Shown here piece by piece: positions 1 to 7,969 of a stretch of DNA of 10,738 nucleotides. The notes beneath the pieces are model-generated. The model was given only the letters and a program-made list of their open reading frames with translations, did no database searches and had not been told where the DNA came from. The position numbers were made by a program, and so were the translations under genes. This DNA comes from Lunasporangiospora selenospora (taxonomy: Eukaryota; Mortierellomycota; Mortierellomycetes; Mortierellales; Mortierellaceae), in assembly GCA_015680635.1 (NCBI GenBank), contig JAABOA010000366.1:5439-16176 (forward strand), read 5' to 3'. Positions within the stretch are counted from its first letter, which is position 1; every line of letters begins with the position of its first letter.

Positions 1-231
1 ACGAGTTGTACGTGATTCTCAACTTACTGATCGGTCCGCACGAGCACTCCCCTGGGCTTGCCTAAAAAAGACCTACAATTATTTCTCTCCCCCCACCGAC
101 GGTCAAACCGCATTCTCTTTATTTCTTTTACGCAGGATCCTCAATACAGGACAAGGACATTGCGGATCTTCGATTCAATCAATCCATTGTCTCTCCTCTA
201 TTGCCACCTGCGTTCTCCTAATCACCACCCC

Positions 232-1866
232 ATGGCTTCACACGACAAGCTGTCATTACTGAACGCGCTCCTGACATTGGAGCAGCTTCAACGAACACCT
301 TCACGGGAAGATGGACTCTCGGAAGAACAAGAGGACAGCCTGCGTCAATTCGGATGTCACCTCATCCAAACCGCTGGAATCTTGCTGAAGCTGTAAGACT
401 CGATCGAATCCCATCATTTCCCTCTTCTCTTTCTCCCAATGCCTAGAAAAAAACCTAGGATTAACCACCTTCAAAAACCTTCTCTTTCTCTCTTGTTCAT
501 TTCAATACAGTCCTCAGGTAGCGATGGCAACAGCACAGATCCTCTTTCAGCGCTTCTTTTACCAGGCCTCTCTTCGCAAGTTTGCTGTCAGGGTATGCCA
601 TCACTATTATTATTAGTAGTATTATGTTCTTTTACTCGACTATTCGTTTGTGTTTTGCTCCGCATAGGCTCAAAGGGACCTTTGATGTTCAAATGGCGCA
701 CGGATCGTACTACAGAAACGCATTTGGACAGTAGCAATGCGGCATCGACAGACCAGTGGAGATACTTCTGTTCAAAACTTTGGACACAGCTTTTCTTTTC
801 TGTTTTTTTTGGTCCTAATGCCCATTTTCAACGTTTCTCTGGATTCAATTGCCTTAGGACATTGGTATGGGATCCGTGTTTTTAGCTGCCAAAGTCGAGG
901 AATGTCCATGCCGTCTGACCGATCTTATCAATGTATTTGACCATCTGTCAAAAAAGTTTCGTCACAAGGCTCTTGATCCGCTACCCTTATTTAGCCAGGT
1001 AACCAAGAAAGGCTTTGTTTTCCTTTTAACAGCGAAGGGAGGGGGGGGGGCGGGCGAAAAAAATGGGTTGATTTAGGATTCGTTTGATGAATACACTTCT
1101 AATGCTCAATAGTTTGTATGGTGACACACTTTGTACAATTGTGGCGCAATAGGAGTTCTATGACCTCAAGAATGCGATTGTTGTGGCAGAAATGCAAATC
1201 CTCAAAAAGCTCGGATTCAATGTACATGTACAGCTCCCCTATGCAATCATGGTCAACTATCTCAAAGTCCTTGAATTGACAGAGCATCCCACGATACCAC
1301 AGCGAGCATGGGGATATTTGAATGATGGGTCAGTGTGATTATCCTCTTTATTTTCGCTTTTCGCTCGATCAGATTCATTTTTCTCTATAGCGTTGCTTAT
1401 ATCATCTCTATACCTTTGAATTGCAATGACGTTGTATTTGAGTAGGCTGAGGACGAGCGTTTACGTTTGCTATCAACCCCCAACGATTGCCTGCAGTGTG
1501 ATTTGGCTAGCGGCACGGGAAGCAGGTGTACCATTGCCAATGCAGCCTGCATGGTGGGAGGTATTGGATTCAAAACTGGAGGACATTGAAAATATTGCAG
1601 GACATATCAAGTCGCTCTATTACCAGACGTTGCCCATCCCGGACCTACCATTGACCATTACAGAAGTCGAACCATATCTTCAGCGGCAACAGCAAATCAC
1701 TTTAGCACTAATAGACGCAGAGAAACGCTCTAGTGGAGGAAATGCGAATCAAGCCCCCGACCTGGATATAACCATGACGGCAGCAGGGACTGCAGAGGGA
1801 CCTGACCGTAAAACCGAGAGCAAAAGTAGTGCCCCAAGGAGTGTCCGTGTCTCACGGTTTTCATAA
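232..1866 (+). CDS. L-type cyclin (cyclin-dependent kinase regulatory subunit), five exons
   Basis: Proposed exons are 232-392, 511-592, 858-998, 1153-1328 and 1446-1866. All introns are GT-AG, phases join cleanly, and the product is 326 aa. The first cyclin fold shows TPSREDG (residues 22-28), LIQTAGILLKLPQVAMAT just before and across the first junction, LFQRFFY, and DIGMGSVFLAAKVEE (82-96) with the Lys and Glu that contact the kinase in cyclins. The second fold starts near LKKLGFNVHV and includes LRTSVYVCYQPPTIACSVIWLAARE. This pattern is typical of cyclin L, which in other eukaryotes pairs with CDK11-type kinases in the nucleus and acts in transcription and pre-mRNA splicing; the partner here is inferred. 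The start at 232 fits the family N-terminus and has C at -3. The C-terminal tail (about residues 250-326) is low-complexity and lacks the long Arg-Ser domain of animal cyclin L. Cyclin K or T is a less likely alternative. Confidence 0.9.
593..857 (+). other. Oversized intron 2 of the cyclin gene with an internal acceptor-like site
   Basis: This 265-nt intron is larger than the other three in the gene (118, 154 and 117 nt). Splicing 592 to 858 restores the contiguous cyclin motif FAVR/DIGMGSVFLA. A second good acceptor, a pyrimidine-rich stretch ending CGCATAG at 661-667, lies inside. Use of that acceptor in the upstream phase gives a stop codon within six codons. The inner segment from 668 is therefore either intron filler or a stop-containing alternative exon. 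Confidence 0.6.
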
Positions 1867-1904
1867 AAATAATTTACGAGTTGGTGGGAATGCATCATTC
1901 ATAT

Positions 1905-1919
1905 CCGACCATTGGTCGG
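1905..1919. promoter_or_regulatory. Perfect 15-bp dyad between the cyclin and F-box genes
   Basis: CCGACCA and TGGTCGG form 7-bp arms around a single T. The outer triplets read CCG-N9-CGG, the half-site type bound by fungal Zn2Cys6 factors. The centre contains a CCAAT box on the minus strand. It lies 39 bp after the cyclin stop and 138 bp before the F-box ATG. A role in F-box gene control is inferred from position only. The 1-nt spacer makes an RNA hairpin unlikely. Confidence 0.35.
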
Positions 1920-1972
1920 GTGTTGACAAGCAGTCACAGGCGTACGGGGGGCCCGCAGCAACCTTTTGTCCT

Positions 1973-2046
1973 TTATTCGTTTCCTTTCCTTTCCTTTTTT
2001 TTTTTTTCCTTTTTTCCATTCAGACTCCCTTCTCTCCACTCCTTTG
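1973..2046 (+). promoter_or_regulatory. Polypyrimidine tract upstream of the F-box gene
   Basis: About 70 bases are almost entirely C and T, with a 14-T run (1998-2011) and a CATTCAG acceptor-like end at 2019-2025. Such CT blocks are common in fungal core promoters and 5' leaders. It could equally be the end of a 5'-UTR intron. No TATA box is evident. Confidence 0.4.
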
Positions 2047-2056
2047 ATACCCAACC

Positions 2057-3562
2057 ATGCCTCACGTCATAGAATCATTCTCTACAACAACTCATCCCGC
2101 CATGGACAGCGGAACAACAGCATTCATCGACCGCACAGACAACCGCACTTCTCCCAGCAATCCCGACTCTAATCCACCCACGGACCACATGCCCGCCCCT
2201 CAGCACAACCACCACTCATCTCCTTTGCCGCAGTCCGAGGAAGACCCCAACGCCCATGACAATCAACCGGACAATTCCGAAGATGAATCTTCGTCTGATC
2301 TCGATTCAACCCCGGCAATGACCACCGGCAAACGTCCTCAACGCAAAAAACGTAAACGAGACGTCATTTCCACCTTGCCAGCACCCATCCTTCAACAGAT
2401 CCTCGCCTACCTACCCCCTTTCCAAATGCTGACCATCTCCGAGTTGTCACGCAAGTTTTACACCTTTGTCGTGCTGGGTCAGGAAATGAACGAAGTTTGG
2501 TTCCGACTTGTCAAGCACGAAGAAGCGCAACAAAAGAAACAGCTCGACTACTTCCGAGCCAAGCGGCTCGAACAAGAACACCGGTCTGTCCAGATGATGC
2601 GCTCCTTTTCCAACTCGTCGACAGGCTCGACTTCGTCCGATTATGGATACGCAGGTGGCGGCGGATACGAGTCCCCTTCGTCATTACTTTCGAAACAGCA
2701 ACTGCGCCAGCTTCATAAGAAACAAGAGGCCGCTGGCAAATCCCCCTTGCTGAATTCGACGGGGACAATGGGCGCTGCTCCGCCAAAGAGCAGTCTTAAG
2801 GTCATGAAGCGATCAGACCGTAAAAAGAATTGGTGCAAGGTCTATGTTGACACGATCCTTCGTGGCAATGGTGAAGACCTGCTTGAGCCCTTGAGCTCAA
2901 TGTCTTTGGGGTAAGTTTGGTCCCTCTCTATTTTTTTTTTTTGTATTACCTTAGACTAGTCGCCATTTGTTGTTGTTTCCCTGGCGAGTGCCATGCGTGT
3001 GTACCTTTCACATGTAGGGGGGATTGGCAGGGAGAGAAAGAGTGTGCCTTCGGGGGGGAACGTCCGTTTGCGTTCCTTAGACCGCATCGAAAAAAAAGAC
3101 CCAGTCTCGACACTGCATGAAAGGGGAGGACGATAACAGCCATGGAAGGGAATAAACAACGCACGACCACTGACCCTTTTTTTTTCCTCTTTACTTTTCT
3201 CCGTACTCTTTCCTCTTCTCTTTCTCCTCTCCCCTTTTCGTTTCTTCTACACTTCATCTAATAGACCTGCCAAGAAGCCCGCTAAATTCCAGACAGTTGT
3301 TCTGAATGACTCCCTGGCCTCGGAACACCTAAAGGAGTATCGTAAGGATAACGGCGCTCAACATGGCAACGAGGAGAACGTGTCGGTCAAAGAGTCACGG
3401 GAGGCAAAGACGCAAGCCAAGGTTGAGGCACGCGCATATTACAAGATGATCCGATCCAAGCCCAAGGGTAAAAAACCTGGACAGGTCGATTCACCTGCAG
3501 CCAAGCTTGATAAAATTGCACATTGGAGGGAGCCAGAGTGGGTGGATGACCTTGCTTTGTGA
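2057..3562 (+). CDS. F-box domain protein, two exons
   Basis: Exons 2057-2910 and 3265-3562 join across a 354-nt GTAAGT...ATAG intron, splitting a Gly codon and giving 383 aa. Residues 1-90 are Pro-, Ser-, Asn- and Asp-rich and look disordered. A basic cluster KRPQRKKRKR (92-101) could be a nuclear localisation signal. An F-box follows at about 104-150 (VISTLPAPILQQILAYLP...FQMLTISELSRKFY...VWFRL). F-boxes bind Skp1 in SCF ubiquitin ligases, so an adaptor role is likely, but no WD40 or LRR substrate domain is visible. The centre is charged and Gln-rich (EEAQQKKQLDYFRAKRLEQEH), then Ser/Gly-rich. The C-terminus is Lys-rich and ends EWVDDLAL. The second ATG at 2102 has a better start context (GCCATGG) and would remove 15 residues. 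Substrates are unknown. It converges with the SDR-SCP2 gene. Confidence 0.82.
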
Positions 3563-3986
3563 GAGGAAAGAAAGAAGAAGAACAGAGAGAGAGAATGGTC
3601 TTCTTGTTTTCTCTCTTATATATTTTTGAATTTTAGCATCTATAGCCTGAGGCCCACACTTGTTTGAGGATGGGTCCCTTCAACAAAAGAAATAGCATCT
3701 TATAAAAAAATTGACATGCTCTCACTCTTTCTCTGTGTCGGCTCTGGCCGTATCTGAATCGTTTTTGTTTTGTTTTTTTTTATGTTTTGGATGGCATGAA
3801 GAAGAAAGGTGCGTTTGATTTATAAATTGCTCAGGCCAAAACCCAAGGGCTAATTGTCGGGCTTGACTTCATCAGAACCAGGAGTTCCCACAGGCGAAGA
3901 ATGATTGCTATCGACAGGTCTTTACCATTCATTTCCGGACAGCTCTTTGGACAGGGGAAAAAACATGAACAAAGAATTTTTGCTTT
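3563..3986. other. Convergent intergenic region, shared 3' flanks
   Basis: These 424 bases lie between the ends of the converging F-box and SDR-SCP2 genes. They are AT-rich, with T-runs (for example near 3764-3781) and AT-rich stretches such as TTATATATTT near 3616 and TTTATAAATT near 3820. These could serve as polyadenylation signals for the two strands. No coding region or RNA gene was recognised. Confidence 0.5.
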
Positions 3987-5558
3987 TTACAGTTTAGCCT
4001 TGTCGCCCTGAGCCTTCAAGATATCGCCCAGCTTGGTCGCCAACATGACCTGACCCTTGACCTTGATCTTTCCAGACATGAACATCTTTTGGGCATTGGC
4101 CTTGCCGTCGGCAAGGTCCACAAAATCGTCGTCCGTGACAGAGACCGTTACTTCACATTTGCCCTTGGGGTTGGCTCCCTTGCCCACATCTCCATTGCCA
4201 TTCTTAAGATCCACATAGTAGACCTCCTCTTTGCCCTCCTTGTTAGTGATTTTGAACTCGAAAGCAGCCTTGACCTTCTTGATTTGCGCCTCGCGATCCT
4301 TTGGAGTCATGGCCTCAAGGCTAGTCTTGATCCGGTCAAAGACCGCTGCAGACTTGAACGATCCCGACCCTCCACTCGTCTTCTTGGCAGGGCTGGGACC
4401 AGAGCTGGGTGCTTTCGCATCCGAGTCCCCTGCCAGATTTTCAAAGTTGGCAATGATGCTCTCCATCGACTCTTGTGTCGAGCCAGGGTGTGTGACTCGA
4501 CCATCTTCAAAGTTGGTGATCTGGGCCCATCGTTCCTGAATATGTTCTGGGAGAAGCGCCTTGTTGTTTGGGAAACCATATCCGCCCGTTCGCTCCCATC
4601 GAAGTTTGCCCACAAATCCGGCTCCAACCTCAAAAAGAGATCCGTTCTCCTTGGTATCCTCGTGGCAAAGGTAAAGGACCAAAGGAGTGACCATCTCGGG
4701 CTTGAGTGACTTGAGCATATCGGGAGGCATAATGGTCTCGGTCATGCGGGAGGCTGCCATGGGAGCAATGACATTGGAATGGATGTTCTCCTTCTTACCC
4801 TCGAGTGCCAGAGTAGAAGTTAAACCGACCAATGCCAACTTGGCGGCCGAGTAGTTGGCTTGACCTATATGTATCGATGGGACAAGAAATGAGAAAGGTA
4901 TGTGAGAATATGAGAGATAAGCGGGAGGGATGACAGAAATGTCAAGCATGAGATGGGATTCGTCATGTGTTTCCACGCTTACCAAAGTTGCCATAGATAC
5001 CTGCCGCAGAAGCTAGAAAAAGGAGAGAACAATTCGAACAAGTCAGCCGTCGGGTCCGAGCAAAGGTCAAATGAAGGGCCATGGAACATGCTGCCAATGA
5101 CAATACTTACTGGTATTGATGACTCGGCCATACTTTTGCTTGCGGAAGATGGGCCAAGCAGCCTTGAGGACCTTGTAAGCTCCATCGACATGCACCTGGA
5201 AGATCAAATCCCACTGCTGGTCAGTCATTCTCGCAAAAGAGACGTCCTTGAGGATTCCTGCATTGTTGACCACAATGTCGACTCGACCAAAGGCCTTCAT
5301 GGCTGTCTCGACGATCTTTTCTCCGTCCAGGACCGAGTCATAGTTGGCAACTGCCTTGCCTCCCGCAGCTTGGATCTCATCGACCACCATGTCCGCGGCG
5401 CGTTTCGAAGCACCCTCGCCTGTGTGGGAACCTCCGAGATCGTTCACAACGACGGATGCGCCTCGTGAGCCAAAAGCCAGCGCGTGAGAACGACCAAGGC
5501 CACCTCCAGCACCTGTGACGATGACGACGCGTCCATCAAAGCGGAGATTGTTTGTCAT
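3987..5558 (-). CDS. Peroxisomal SDR-SCP2 fusion, (3R)-hydroxyacyl-CoA dehydrogenase type (MFE-2 like, DHS-28-like architecture)
   Basis: Exons in transcript order are 5558-5111, 5012-4983 and 4864-3987, giving 451 aa. The N-terminal short-chain dehydrogenase has the cofactor motif TGAGGGLG, an Asp after beta-2 (VVVNDLGG) favouring NAD+, and VNNAG. The catalytic residues are S151, Y164 and K168 (YSAAK), within [18 protein letters not shown]. This matches the dehydrogenase domain of peroxisomal multifunctional enzyme type 2, which oxidises (3R)-hydroxyacyl-CoA in beta-oxidation. A Pro/Ser/Lys linker follows, then an SCP2 sterol-carrier domain at about 333-449. The protein ends AKL, a PTS1 peroxisome signal. 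There is no MaoC/hotdog hydratase domain and no second SDR, unlike yeast Fox2. C. elegans DHS-28 has this same SDR-plus-SCP2 layout. The start at 5558 gives the family N-terminus [17 protein letters not shown]; an upstream in-frame ATG at 5585 would add nine unlikely residues. The middle exon is only 30 nt. Confidence 0.92.
3990..3998 (-). other. PTS1 peroxisomal targeting tripeptide (AKL)
   Basis: The last three codons before the TAA at 3987-3989 encode Ala-Lys-Leu, preceded by Lys. This fits the PTS1 consensus of a small residue, a basic residue and Leu, recognised by Pex5. It supports import of the SDR-SCP2 enzyme into peroxisomes. Confidence 0.85.
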
Positions 5559-5604
5559 GGTCGTACTGTAGGAAAGAAAGTGCAAGTTGGGAAAGAGAGG
5601 TCTG

Positions 5605-5613
5605 TTTTTATAA
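5605..5613 (-). promoter_or_regulatory. TATA-like box of the SDR-SCP2 gene
   Basis: On the minus strand this reads TTATAAAAA, 46 bases upstream of the ATG at 5558. The spacing would leave a very short 5' leader. It is the only TATA-like match close to this start. Assignment is by motif and position only. Confidence 0.4.
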
Positions 5614-6070
5614 TGGCTGTGTTCTCGAGACTAGTATTTAGAGAGTTTGCGCGTGTGTGCGAGAAAGCATGAAGGTGATGGAGAAGAGAGATGAAGATAA
5701 ATGTGGAGATGAACAGATGGGATGACCTGGCGTGAGAAAAGCGATCAATGCAAAAAAGGAAGACCCGACAGCAACAGCCAAAGTGGCCCTTTTTTTTTTT
5801 ATTTTGAGAGGCACACACGGGCCTCCCCTCCAACCGAGATGTTTGATCGGCTCATGTCACTCACTGTCCCCATACACTCCTCTCCCAGTAATCTAGTCAT
5901 CTTTTTGTCCTTTCTGCATACGAGACGGGCGAAGGCTATAGTTGTCTATCTTGGTCCAGACTCTACTATTATATCCCCCCTATGCTTTTATAGTCTCCGT
6001 TATCTCGAAACGATACACTGCCTTTCTCAGTTGCCCGTGCTTTGTAGTTGTGCTCCTAGACAGCCGATTG
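5614..6070. other. Non-coding 5' flank of the SDR-SCP2 gene
   Basis: No convincing gene was seen. The stretch contains purine-rich runs (about 5660-5720), a 10-T run near 5791-5800 and CT-rich sequence. A frame open on the plus strand at 5722-6099 has no recognisable protein character. Part of the region (about 5719-5755, GATGACCTGGCGTGAGAAAA) resembles 9808-9840 at the promoter-side end of relic B, which suggests the duplication unit included this promoter DNA. Confidence 0.45.
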
Positions 6071-6074
6071 CGCA

Positions 6075-6180
6075 CGCACCATATACCCCGACTGGGTAGA
6101 TAAACATACTTCTCAAGTCGAGAAAATAGCACAGCGCAGGGAGAGTACCCGACTCGGAGCAGGAAGTCAGCGAGGAGACT
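6075..6180. repeat. Repeat unit flanking relic A (pairs with 9130-9240)
   Basis: The core CTTCTCAAGTCGAGA...GAGTACCCGACTCGGA...GTCAG at 6109-6169 is matched by TTTCTCAAGTCGAGA...GAATACCCAACTCGGA...TTCAG at about 9159-9215, and the similarity runs to the left as well (ACCATATACCCCGACTGGGTAG versus ACTATACGCCTCTATTGAGTAG). No equivalent was recognised near the intact SDR gene. It is a diverged direct repeat marking the 3' side of both SDR relics. Its origin is unknown. Confidence 0.6.
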
Positions 6181-6560
6181 TCACAAAAAAAATGATGCAT
6201 CCATGGTTCTCAGACTACCCTCGATATATATAACGTACTTATTCGGGCAAACGATACTATCACTCAAATTGGTTGTCCTCGTTCGGGCATGCCTACCATA
6301 TGCATGAGTGGGGCCAGCGCTTCGTGGCTCCGGAAATCGACTTTAATATATAAAGAGACGGTCAAAGGGAGAATCTCTTATTTGGAGCCTCGGCATGGTT
6401 CCTAATAGTCGGTCAAAGTACTCATCCGTAACTCTTCTAGAGACCCAGAGTACAATACTCAATCTTTATAACCGTTCGTTGATGTACTCTAGAGTGGATC
6501 ATCCTTCTACCCAGGGCCCTATATATACTGGGGTTAACTTCCACTAGGACTGCCTCTTCC
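6181..6560. other. Unassigned stretch in relic A, absent from relic B
   Basis: Between the shared repeat (6075-6180) and the first recognisable exon 3 remnant lie about 380 bases with no counterpart at the same place in the second relic. They are AT-rich, with several TATATA runs (about 6223, 6345, 6521), two TTCGGGCA words (6241, 6283) and an 8-bp inverted repeat AGAGTACA/TGTACTCT (about 6447 and 6482). No gene, transposase or clear terminal repeat was recognised. It could be decayed exon 3, an insertion, or a deletion in the other copy. Confidence 0.4.
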
Positions 6561-6564
6561 CGTG

Positions 6565-7145
6565 GTAGCCATGAAGCCGAAGGCATTCGGATAAATGGGA
6601 TGGTCAGCCCGACTAGAGTTAATTTAATGGTCAGGTAGTTGGCTCAACTTGGATACACAGTAAACCATAAAACTCTTGTACGAGAGCAAGAGGCAAGAGA
6701 AAAAGGCAAGAGATTTGGCAAGGAAAGCTGCTTGAACTCGTTGTGTGATTCCGTGCCTTACAAATTTGATTAGAAAATATTACAAAAATAAGGATGTCTT
6801 GAGCGGGCCAATTTGTCGGATCAAAATGAAGCAATGTTGAACGCGGTTATAGCTCGACGGAAGGCCCAAGGGTATGCAGAGATTCACACCTGCTGGTATT
6901 GACGAATCATCCTTGCTTTTTTTTTTGTTTTGAATTACACAAGAACAAAGAAAAGGGCTGCCTCAGGTACCCTGAAAGTCCTATCCAATTCCTGATTTCC
7001 TCGAGGATACCCGCAACTGTTGATCATAAAGTCGACACGACCAAAAAGTCATTATAGCTGTTTCGGCAAAATTGCGTCCATTGATGATCAAATAATAGTG
7101 GTTAAAAGCTCGCGCCACTCATGCCGCCAATAATCTGGCTTTCGT
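6565..7145 (-). pseudogene. Decayed copy A of the SDR-SCP2 gene (5' part of exon 3 through exon 1)
   Basis: The order of matches to the intact gene is collinear. Positions 6570-6660 match the 5' part of exon 3 and its acceptor (GTAGTTGGCT). Positions 6735-6775 match exon 2 (GTGCCTTACAAATTTG against ACGCTTACCAAAGTTG). Positions 6795-6835 match intron 1, and 6880-6925 match the exon 1 donor end (CTGGTATTGACGA against CTGGTATTGATGA). Positions 6955-7145 match inner exon 1. On the minus strand, 7010-7045 reads RVDFMINSCGYPRG where the intact enzyme has [14 protein letters not shown]. The NNAG motif is lost, and many small indels and stops are present. The SCP2 part is not recognisable. Retained intron sequence shows a DNA-level duplicate, not a retrocopy. 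It has the same orientation as the intact gene. Confidence 0.75.
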
Positions 7146-7199
7146 CTACGACTTTATTTGCTGAATGTCTCGATCTGTTCTTGACTGTTTTTTTTGTTG

Positions 7200-7258
7200 C
7201 TCTTTAGTAACGGAAGAGATGAATCCACCGTTGACAACCTTGCCGAACTCGGTCGAGT
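7200..7258 (-). pseudogene. Possible further SDR fragment
   Basis: On the minus strand, one frame reads TEFGKVVNGGFISSVTKEQ, which resembles the SDR segment [18 protein letters not shown]...MTDQQ with a short internal loss. It lies just upstream, in transcript sense, of relic A. Relic A already contains its own version of this motif at about 7010-7045, so this would be a remnant of another copy or of a different SDR. The match is short and could be chance. Confidence 0.3.
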
Positions 7259-7259
7259 T

Positions 7260-7434
7260 GTTTTGTTCCAGATCTGTGTATTTCTTTCAGCTCATTCCTT
7301 TTTCTTTTCATTTCTTTTTTTTCTTACTAAGATTTGATAGGGGGTCATTGATATAATCCCTTCCACTCTATTGCCGCCCACATGTCTTATTGGTCCCTAC
7401 ATTTATAATTTAGGAAAAATAGAAAGCACTTGAG
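7260..7434. other. Low-complexity spacer
   Basis: T-rich and CT-rich sequence (TTTCTTTTCATTTCTTTTTTTTCTTAC at about 7302-7328) is followed by AT-rich DNA. No gene was seen. Confidence 0.4.
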
Positions 7435-7524
7435 GGGTGAAAGTGGGCGAAGATGGGCGAAGATGGGTGAGGTTGGGCGAAGTTGGGTAGATATGGGCGA
7501 AGACGAGCGAAAGTGGGCAAGGGC
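7435..7524 (+). repeat. 10-bp-period G-rich tandem array, G-quadruplex candidate
   Basis: GGG triplets recur at 7435, 7445, 7455, 7465, 7475, 7485 and 7495, then at 7515 and 7521 after one degenerate unit. The unit is close to AGATGGGCGA. Six consecutive intervals have exactly 7-base loops, so any four neighbouring runs satisfy the usual G3+ N1-7 quadruplex pattern. The period is near one helical turn. It lies about 450-530 bp upstream of the GTPase start. A regulatory function is not shown. Confidence 0.7.
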
Positions 7525-7969
7525 GATGTGTGGTATTCATGCAAATATCTTCCCCAGAATCTCTTTCATATTTTGATTTTGTTCTGGACTACGCGCCTCC
7601 CACAGCAACAAATGCTTCGTAGTCGGCTCGGTGGTCCTCGAGTTTCCTCGGTGGACTTTGTCATTCATTGGTTTGGGATCCACACCATCTGCACTCAATT
7701 TCATTGGTCAACCTTTTTTGACCTTGACCATTTCCTAACCCCCCCCCCCCTTTGCCTCGGTCAACCACATCACAGCATCGTTATATTCTTGAAAAATGAC
7801 ACAGGTTGATTGTGTATTTTCTCTTGCTCATCGATATAGACAAATATAACCCCGCACTCCTCCTCCAACTTGATCGTGCTCCAGACTTGCTAATACGCTG
7901 CCCCTCCCCTTGTTGAAAGCCCTATCCAACCATAAACTTCATCTCATACTATTCTAGCCATCCTTCACT
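7525..7969 (+). promoter_or_regulatory. 5' flank of the GTPase gene
   Basis: No gene was seen. Visible elements are two CCAAT boxes on the minus strand (ATTGG at about 7666 and 7704), a TTGACC/GGTCAA-rich stretch (7703-7765) and a 12-C run at 7739-7750. CT-rich sequence lies close to the ATG. Assignment as promoter rests only on position upstream of the ATG at 7970. Confidence 0.35.

Noticed and set aside
1038-1054. G-run in cyclin intron 3 and the 12-C run at 7739 as regulatory elements
   Set aside because: They are simple homopolymer tracts with no further support, and their lengths may also be sequencing-sensitive.
2946-3257. Minus-strand open frame inside the F-box gene intron
   Set aside because: It is low-complexity and Arg/Lys-rich because of CT-rich intron sequence. 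It has no start or splice support.
4100-4116. 17-bp palindrome CCTTGCCG-T-CGGCAAGG
   Set aside because: It lies inside the conserved SCP2 coding sequence (DLADGKA) and is explained by codon choice.
4089-4709. Long plus-strand open frame (206 codons) opposite the SDR-SCP2 gene
   Set aside because: It is the antisense shadow of exon 3, which has clear SDR and SCP2 motifs. The plus-strand product has no recognisable domain.
5722-6099. Plus-strand open frame of 125 codons in the SDR promoter region
   Set aside because: There is no domain or family pattern, it is biased by poly-T and CT runs, and it overlaps promoter DNA.
7435-7524. CRISPR-like or coding repeat
   Set aside because: Units are 10 bp with no spacers, and the translation is not a recognised repeat protein.
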